Shown one piece after another: positions 1 to 5,519 of a stretch of DNA of 10,898 nt. The position numbers and the translations under genes are program-made. Numbering within the stretch: position 1 is the first letter of the stretch; each line of letters starts with the position of its first letter. This DNA comes from Thalassiosira profunda (taxonomy: Eukaryota > Bacillariophyta > Thalassiosirophyceae > Thalassiosirales > Thalassiosiraceae): assembly GCA_036939355.1 (NCBI GenBank), contig JALLAP010000696.1:1-10898 (forward strand), given 5' to 3'. The notes under the pieces were generated by a model, which was given only the letters and a program-made list of their open reading frames with translations, was not told where the DNA came from and made no database searches.

Positions 1-639
1 ACGTGCAGCGGTCGCCGGCATTGGCCGACCGGCAACGCCCGCGGCCGCAGGAGGACGCTTCTCGTGGCATTCATCGGGGGTATCGATCAACGACCACAAC
101 GATCCAATGGGATTGTGAGAGCACACTGCATGCACCGAGCTCGCTGCTTTTGAACGACAACGATCAACGCGCGGAGTGGTTTGGTTTTTGGTTGTCGTCG
201 CCCTTCCTCCTTCCGATTTTGTGAGTTGCTCTCGACACGTCAGGTTCTCTAATGCTTACCCCAGTCAAGGATTGGGAACATTGCCAACACATTTTCTGCA
301 GAGATTACATCAATTTGTGTACCCAGGGGGTACTCAAACAGCGTCTTCTCTCATACCTAAATTTCTAGTGATAACCCCTTCGTATGCGAAGGGCGAGAGT
401 GTGAAGCGAGTTGTCAACGCCAAAATTTTCCTCGCCCTCGCCCTTGCCACACTTTGAGGCGGTGGCCAGGCCCCGCCCCAGCTCTCGGCGGCCGGATTGA
501 ACGTTAACCGAGGCAGCGCGCGGAGTTGACGCCGAGCTGGCGCTGCAGAGCGAGGGTTGCAGACGGCGGCACCTTCTTCTGAACGCTGATGCACCGAAGG
601 ATACCTCAGGTGCCTTCGAAGGTATCCTGAGCGAGGTCG
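1..639. other. Left-edge intergenic region, no confident gene
   Basis: No reading frame here has a recognisable protein or convincing codon use on either strand; the open frames are short or shadow the flanking gene. On the minus strand an ATG at 74-72 opens a frame running off the left edge for 24 codons. It begins MNATRSVLLRPRALPVGQ, rich in Arg and Leu and without acidic residues, which would suit the start of an organelle presequence of a gene lying left of the window. That is only a possibility, since 24 codons cannot be tested. The right end probably holds the promoter and 5' UTR of the nucleoside hydrolase gene. Confidence 0.4.
598..628. repeat. Inverted repeat / hairpin upstream of nucleoside hydrolase gene
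   Basis: AGGATACCT at 598-606 is perfectly complementary to AGGTATCCT at 620-628, with a 13-nt spacer. The spacer contributes to a second palindrome, CCTTCGAAGG at 613-622, and CTCAGG at 605-610 pairs with CCTGAG at 626-631, so alternative folds are possible. It ends 11 nt before the ATG at 640 and could be a 5' UTR hairpin or a dimeric protein-binding site. The function is unknown. Confidence 0.5.
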
Positions 640-2122
640 ATGCGGCTTAGTGTCCTCGCAGGAGTTTGCTTCCAGCCGCCGACAACGCTCGTCGCACATT
701 CCCGACGGGCCGACCTGCGGTGGCGGCGACGTAGGCTGTCGATGCCCTCTGCAGCGCCATCTACCCAGGTTCGGGCAATATCCTCTGACACCGACACAAA
801 ATGCGCGAGACGGCTTATCGTCGATACCGACCTGGGTCTGGACGACCTGGTCGCGCTGGCGTTGCTTCGCGTCCAGCAATCCATGCCACAAACACCTCAA
901 TATACCCAGTTTCGCCTGGCCGGCGTAACAATCACTTCTGGTGTATCAGACGCCACCGCGGACAACGCCGCATTGCTTCGTCGGATACTGCCGCCGGAAA
1001 CTCCTGTGTACGTCAGCGCTGAAACGCCCCCTTGGCAAGACAAGGAGAAGCCAGAGTGGTGGCCTAGGACGGCTAATCGCGTGGCTGAATTCTTGTCATC
1101 GCTGCCTCCTGCACAAACACCAACGCAAAGCGATTCGGACAAAAGTGCCGAGCAGTTTATTGCAGAGAACATGGATGACCCCACCGTCGACTTTCTGTGC
1201 ATGGCGCCGCTCACTACAATTGCAAAAGCGGTGCAGCTCTGGTCCAAACAGCAACCAGGTGGTTCTCCCACAGCAAACTTTTACATCATGGGCGGCATTC
1301 GATGCGATTCTCACGTGACGAAGCGCGGAAAGTCGACTGCCCCCTGGCATTATCACGACGTTGTTGGAGCAAGATCTGCGGACGCGGTAGCCGACCAAAA
1401 GGACCAGCTCGGAGAGTTCAACTTTGCACTCGACATTGGCGCTGCACGGTTGGTGCTATCGAATGTCTCGGTCCGCATCTTGCCGGTGGAAGCGTGCACC
1501 CTTGTCCCCACGTCTCTGCGACCCAGCCCCAGCGAGTCGACTGATTCGTTGTCGTCAATCCTGTCCAGTCCTCCAACCATTCAAAGAAGCGGTGATGCAA
1601 GCGAGTTGTGCAATTCGCGAAGCACTCTGTTCCAACTGTTGACGCAGTTTGGCACTGCCGAAACGCAGTGGGACAGCATATGTGCGGCCATCTACTGCAA
1701 TGCATTCGGCACGGCGTGCATAGGCGACGAGGAAAAGCGGAGTGCATTGGAACAGATCGATTCGAGAAAGGTGCATCTTTCAGACTTGGGTGAATTGTCC
1801 TACCCTGGTTGCGGGCTGGATGAATCTTCAGGAAGGTTAGAAAGCACAGCAGCTGAGGACTTTTGTTGCCATTGGGTCTACCCGGACTTCACGACGGAGA
1901 GCGAAGCTGCGTTCTTGTCATACATTTTTCATCTGATCTATTCGCGACACGATGGCTCAAGGGAACCTGGGACAGCTGATCGTGTACGAGGACGCGGACA
2001 AGGACCAGGCGATGGAGAAGGGGCTGAAGGTGATCGAGAATATGGACAAGGTCGTGACGTCGCTGTGGGCGGAGCCAAAACCTGCGGAGCATGATGGTGT
2101 AAAAGAAGAGCGGTCGGGTTGA
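640..2122 (+). CDS. Nucleoside hydrolase (IUNH)-family protein, two exons
   Basis: Family members hydrolyse the N-glycosidic bond of nucleosides to free base and ribose, usually for salvage. The Ca2+/ribose-binding motif DTDLGLDD is at residues 62-69. Further family landmarks are FLCMAPLTTIAKAV (185-198), YIMGGI (215-220) and GEFNFALDIGAARLVL (258-273). Where many members have a His-Asp pair this one has QWDSICAA (343-350), so substrate and activity are open. Frame 1 stays open to 2094 but turns into low-complexity Gly/Arg after about 1950. An intron at 1790-1961 (G|GTGAAT ... CTCAAG|G) switches to the frame ending at 2122. The spliced C-terminus reads DLGNLGQLIVYEDADKDQ and then GLKVIENMDKVVTSLW, resembling the final strand and helix of the family. 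Spliced length is 436 aa from 640. The ATG at 742 (402 aa) is an alternative start; the extra 34 Arg-rich residues may be a targeting peptide or simply 5' UTR. Confidence 0.75.
1790..1961 (+). other. Predicted intron of nucleoside hydrolase gene
   Basis: This 172-nt GT-AG intron has the donor GTGAAT, the acceptor CTCAAG and a CTGAT branch-like motif at 1933-1937. It is free of stops in the upstream frame, so an intronless reading is possible but gives an implausible tail. Support is the codon use of 1962-2122 (third positions almost all G or C) and the family-like C-terminus obtained on splicing. The exact boundaries are inferred. Confidence 0.55.
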
Positions 2123-2213
2123 TCTGCGCGTTGTATGAGCCTGGATGAGTAGCAAGGGTCGATGCAATGCGCACCTTCTTATGTGCGAGACAGTTCAAGA
2201 TGGAATGGTTCAT

Positions 2214-2645
2214 TTATTGATTAGCTGGGTGGACGCTCACGCTACTTCTATTTAGAAGGCTGCGCTTGACTCGGATTGTACTGCACCCCAAGCACACGCC
2301 TATCATCGGATGACGTGTGCGCTTCGCGCCACATTGAGTGCAGCGTTCGCCGGCTCGGCGGCAGGCGCCCTCTGTTGTCGCTTCTGCCCTGGCCTGTTGG
2401 TCTCGCGTCGCCTGGAATCGGGCGAGTTGCTCGTCGTACTGCTCGACTCTGGCCTTCCACTTCCGTTGTCTGCGTTCCTTCTTTGCCATTTTGTACTTGT
2501 ACTCGGCCCTTGCCCGTTTTTGTCGGAGCTTCATCTCTTTGTACGTGATACCCTCCGCCTTCGCTGCCTTCTTCGTCTCGATGTGCTTAGCAATGAGCAA
2601 GCCAATCAATGCGGCTCCGAGTAGTTCGTCTCCTCTGATCTCCAT
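2214..2645 (-). CDS. Small unknown protein: hydrophobic N-terminus, basic coiled coil, C4 zinc ribbon
   Basis: I do not recognise this 143-residue protein. From the ATG at 2645 it begins MEIRGDELLGAALIGLLIAK; residues 8-19 are hydrophobic and could insert in or lie on a membrane. Residues 22-92 are a long, highly charged Lys/Arg/Glu/Gln helix that should form a coiled coil. Near the C-terminus Cys102, Cys105, Cys118 and Cys121 form a CxxC-x12-CxxC pattern typical of a structural zinc site. An upstream in-frame ATG at 2735 would add 30 Thr/Gln/Asn-rich residues that look like untranslated leader. The ordered sequence and paired Cys motifs argue for a real gene. It converges with the nucleoside hydrolase gene (91 bp between stops) and is divergent from the membrane-protein gene at 2995. 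Confidence 0.6.
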   Translation of the reverse strand: MEIRGDELLGAALIGLLIAKHIETKKAAKAEGITYKEMKLRQKRARAEYKYKMAKKERRQRKWKARVEQYDEQLARFQATRDQQARAEATTEGACRRAGERCTQCGAKRTRHPMIGVCLGCSTIRVKRSLLNRSSVSVHPANQ

Positions 2646-2782
2646 GATGTGTGCTGTTGTTTCTTTTGTCGTTTCTTGCGGAAGTAGTTGAAGTTGCTTG
2701 TTGTTAGTTGTCGTTTGTTGTTTGGAATGTGACAATGTGCTGGTGTTGTTTTGTCGTTGGTAGGTGATGTCGGGGTTGGCGT

Positions 2783-2837
2783 TGTCGATATTTTATGAGC
2801 CATCCAGCCGATGAAGTGGGTTGCAATCCAAGAGTCC
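2783..2837 (+). repeat. 55-bp repeat, copy 1 (leader of membrane-protein gene)
   Basis: This block is identical, base for base, to the reverse complement of 10844-10898. It begins TGTCGATATTTTATGAGC. After a one-base offset, CAAGACG is also shared, and a second similar block (CTTGTCGA..CAAGACCAAGAC) follows at 2870-2891. It points toward the gene at 2995 exactly as copy 2 points toward the GPCR, which suggests a duplicated promoter or 5' UTR element. The AT-rich TATTTTATG inside it could be a core-promoter element; that is inference. Confidence 0.85.
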
Positions 2838-2899
2838 ACAAGACGTTTAGGGCACAACCTGGCACAACTCTTGTCGATCCAAGACCAAGACCGAAATGA
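2795..2899 (+). other. Upstream ORF (34 codons) starting inside the 55-bp repeat
   Basis: The ATG in the repeat opens a 34-residue frame ending in TGA. Its first 14 residues, MSHPADEVGCNPRV, are the same as those of the upstream ORF before the GPCR, after which the two peptides diverge. If the transcript starts upstream of 2795 this ORF would be met by ribosomes before the main start at 2995 and could dampen or condition its translation. It may instead lie in the promoter and never be transcribed. Confidence 0.35.
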
Positions 2900-2994
2900 T
2901 CGCTGCGAAGCTCAAGAAAGCTCTTCAGGCAGGAGAGTAGAGGAGATGTCAACTCTGCGCTCCCCTGCCTTCTCAGACGGCCGCAGCGCCCATC

Positions 2995-4232
2995 ATGGCG
3001 GTGATCGAGGCAGTCGCCAGCAGCGGCGCAGCCGCGGGCGCCGAGGCGCGCTCGCCTCCGGGCCCCGAGCAGATCGACGACAGCGTCGAGCCCACTGATG
3101 GGTTGGAGGAAGTGGCGGCCGGCGATGCGAACACCCCCAAGTGGAGGGCGGAGGAGATCAAAGGCGGCGATGACGGGCCGCCGATTCCACCGTCGATGGC
3201 GCCGTCGGACGACAAGATCACCACAAAGCTGAAGCAGGGCAGGATGGTCAAGGCAGACGTGAATGATCACGAGGGACAGCCGGCGCCTGCAATGGTGACA
3301 TCAGCGCCCAGGGAAGAGACGGTGGCTCCGAACTTGGTCAATACGTTGGAGAGATCCGCGTTGCAAACCGACACAACTCTGTTAAGCGGCGACGATGTCG
3401 ACGTCAGTAGGATCATCACTCGGCCCGTCAGCTCGGATCGACCGCCCGGGCCACTGCCCGAGCAGGCGCAGCATCACCGGTCTGACGTGCTGATACCGGA
3501 CGCCTACCTGGTCGAAGAGCCGGTGGGTGTTGACAGTCCCGCCGATGTATCGAACGTGGTCGTGGGCGAGCCGTTGCTTCTGTGGTACAAGCAGCCCCGT
3601 ATCAGGATGTTCCTTGGAATGATTTGCCTTGCTTTGGTAGCACTTGCAATTACGCTGGGGGTATCTCTCTCGCGACCTCCAGAGAGGACGGTGGAGATGT
3701 TACCGTGTTGGCCAGCAGTGCTCCATCGATCAGCAGCATGCCAACGCTTGCTCCGTCAGACATGCCCTCAACCTCTCCTTCGATGACTCCGGTGCCCACT
3801 GCATTTCCGACGACCCTCATGCAGAAGCTGGCAAGCAATCAAAAGGTGGCATCGGACGGAAGCAATATGGTTGTGGTCACGCGAGAAGAATATGATTGGG
3901 ATGATGATGGGTCCTATTACTTGAACGTGGTCTTTTACGAAGGAGCGGTGCAAAGGGATGCCTTTTTGGTCTACTATGACGGGAGCGACTACGCGGTGGC
4001 CCTAGAGGGCAACACTACAACGATTGAGCTCCCAGACGACGACTGTGGCGGCGGTATCGTTTACGAAAGGGACGACGCGGGATCTTGGTCTGAAATATCA
4101 TCGTGTTATGATCCACCAACTGCAGCGGCAGAGGCGTGGGATGACTACACTTCATCGACACATGTTGTGACACCCGTTTTGGCCCTTGCCATCTCCTTGT
4201 TTCTTTCCTGCTTCTCCTCTTGGTATAATTGA
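2995..4232 (+). CDS. Single-pass membrane protein with S/T/P linker; frame break or unresolved intron
   Basis: Family unknown; the layout resembles diatom type II membrane proteins. Frame 1 from the ATG at 2995 gives about 200 residues rich in Pro, Asp, Glu and Ala, with no signal peptide and likely disordered and cytosolic. A basic stretch WYKQPRIR and a hydrophobic segment (about 204-225, MFLGMICLALVALAITLG) follow. Frame 1 then ends at 3786 in a nonsense tail, while frame 3 carries on with SSAPSISSMPTLAPSDMPS, a Ser/Thr/Pro linker, then a roughly 110-residue domain with two Cys and an NTT glycosylation site, and a hydrophobic C-terminal tail (VLALAISLFLSC) that could be a second membrane anchor or a GPI signal. 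The frames must join between about 3660 and 3740. A GT-AG intron at 3582-3682 (101 nt) restores the frame but deletes the membrane segment; introns keeping that segment would be only 26-38 nt. A one-base frameshift (mutation or sequence error) is equally possible. Confidence 0.6.
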
Positions 4233-4512
4233 GAGCTTTTCTTGTGAAACTAGTGGCCGCTAAATTTACATTAAGCAAAGATGGAATCCAGTGCATTGAT
4301 ATCTCTAGCTATGTGCATCTATTGCTATCCTAGACACACACGGGAGAAGGCACCCAGCGGGGAGAGCATCAAGTACTCAAGCAATTGCACTCGAATATTT
4401 TCCCCTTTCCGGAGATGCATTCCATTTCCCACTCCACGTGTTTGGATTGTTACCTCCGGGCGTTTCTTTCACTGCCCTGCCACCGCCCGAGATATTGCTG
4501 CATCCATCCTCA
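4233..4512. other. Convergent 3' intergenic region
   Basis: This 280-bp stretch lies between the stops of the membrane-protein gene (+) and the E2 gene (-). It must carry both 3' UTRs. I see no gene, RNA or repeat in it. Confidence 0.5.
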
Positions 4513-5220
4513 CTACTTCCCCGACTTCCCCTTCCCCCGTGCCATCGCCTTCTCGGCCTCCGACTTGGTCGCCCACTCGCACGAGTGCTTCCACGCCGCG
4601 GCCGCATACTCCGCGGGCTTCTCCACCAGCAACTGCGCAATGCCGCTCTCCAGCGGATGGTCCGGGTCCGGATCGCACAAAAACTTCCGCAGCCGCGCGC
4701 AAATCTTCTTGACGTTGAGGGTGGGGCCCCATCCCTCCCCCGTCAGGACGGCGTCGCACATTTCCCCCGTGTCCTTTTTGATGTTGGGGTGGTACGTCGG
4801 TCCCAGGACCGTGATGGCGGGCGGCTTGAAGGGGTAGTTGGGCGGGAAGTCCAATTGGAAGGCGAAGTAGGCCGGGCCTCCCTCGGCATTGCTCGAGGAG
4901 GCGTCGTCCCCGGAGGATTTTTTCGAGGTCTTGGCAGCCCTAGTGACGCCCGCCAGGAGGCCGCCGGATTTCTTCCCCGACGAATCAGACACAGGGGGCT
5001 GGCAGTAGGGGCTGTCGGCGGCCCGGCCGATCTCCGCGTCCTGGTCCTTGTCGTCGTGCTCCGGGCTGAGTTCGAGAATGAATCGCCACTCGGTCAATTT
5101 TGCCCCGTCCGTCATGGCGTCGTCGTCGTCGTCATCATTGTCATCTTGAAAGGTGACGTAGGGGATGGGGTTGCGGGCGAGGCCGGCCCTCTCCTTGAGT
5201 AGGCGCTTTGTCGATGCCAT
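4513..5220 (-). CDS. E2 ubiquitin-conjugating enzyme with acidic and Ser/Lys-rich insertions
   Basis: E2 enzymes accept ubiquitin or a ubiquitin-like protein on a catalytic Cys and pass it to substrates, usually with an E3 ligase. This 235-residue protein shows the fold in order: N-terminal helix MASTKRLLKERAGL, strand WRFILEL (45-51), YFAFQLDFPPNYPFKPP (118-134), the HPN motif (144-146), catalytic Cys155 in GEMCDAVL, Trp164, CDPDPDHPL (182-190) and the C-terminal helices. Two features are odd. An Asp run (27-34, a GAC/GAT microsatellite) sits between the first helix and first strand, and about 45 residues rich in Ser, Lys and Gly are inserted (about 74-115) where canonical E2s have a short SxYxGG loop. 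The core is about 150 residues in typical family members. The ATG at 5220 places the usual E2 N-terminal helix at residue 1; in-frame sequence upstream to 5382 reads as leader. Which ubiquitin-like protein it carries cannot be told. Confidence 0.85.
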   Translation of the reverse strand: MASTKRLLKERAGLARNPIPYVTFQDDNDDDDDDAMTDGAKLTEWRFILELSPEHDDKDQDAEIGRAADSPYCQPPVSDSSGKKSGGLLAGVTRAAKTSKKSSGDDASSSNAEGGPAYFAFQLDFPPNYPFKPPAITVLGPTYHPNIKKDTGEMCDAVLTGEGWGPTLNVKKICARLRKFLCDPDPDHPLESGIAQLLVEKPAEYAAAAWKHSCEWATKSEAEKAMARGKGKSGK

Positions 5221-5519
5221 CGTGCTAAGCGGTGGTTGATGTGCACCACAGAGGATGGAGAGGATGGAGGCAGGAGGAGAAAAAATGAAGATGAAGAAGC
5301 GGCGGCTGGTCCGAGGGCACGTTGGCGTCCCCTCGTATCTTTCCAAAGCCCCCCTACCTGAGTAAGCTATATTTATTAGCATAGATTGTCGGGATTACGT
5401 GGGCAAAGCCCGCTGAAGTCCGATCCACCGTCCCAGTGCCTTCCCCAACCACCCCAAAACTACCTAAAATAACAAACGCCCCGGGCCCGCGCGTGCCTCT
5501 TCCCGCCCAGACATCAACC
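5221..5519. promoter_or_regulatory. Shared divergent promoter region, E2 / formaldehyde fusion gene
   Basis: Only 299 bp separate the two start codons, so the promoters must share or abut. The AT-rich GCTATATTTATTAGC at 5366-5380 sits almost at the midpoint, contains TATATTTA on the + strand and TAAATATA on the - strand, and is the best TATA-like candidate for either gene. A purine-rich run (about 5251-5300) probably lies in the E2 5' UTR. No transcription start can be fixed from sequence alone. Confidence 0.4.

Larger units (their letters stand above)
2646..2994. promoter_or_regulatory. Divergent intergenic region carrying a duplicated leader block
   Basis: This 349-bp stretch separates the starts of the genes at 2645 (-) and 2995 (+) and must hold both promoters and 5' UTRs. 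The left part is rich in T and G on the + strand. Positions 2783-2837 are the first copy of the 55-bp repeat. Two ATGs precede the 2995 start in other frames (2795 and 2896), each opening a short upstream ORF (stops at 2897-2899 and just before 2941). Confidence 0.55.

Noticed and set aside
334..900. 188-codon minus-strand frame over the left intergenic region and start of the nucleoside hydrolase gene
   Set aside because: Arg/Pro/Ala-rich and without family features; much of it is antisense to the hydrolase reading frame.
1952..2094. Frame-1 Gly/Arg-rich tail of the nucleoside hydrolase as its true C-terminus
   Set aside because: Its composition is typical of an out-of-frame reading, while frame 2 of the same bases has strong coding character and a family-like sequence.
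4438..5202. Long + strand open frame (254 codons) opposite the E2 gene
   Set aside because: It is antisense to a clear E2 coding sequence and rich in Gly, Arg and Val, as expected from the complement of GC-rich codons; no motif is recognisable.
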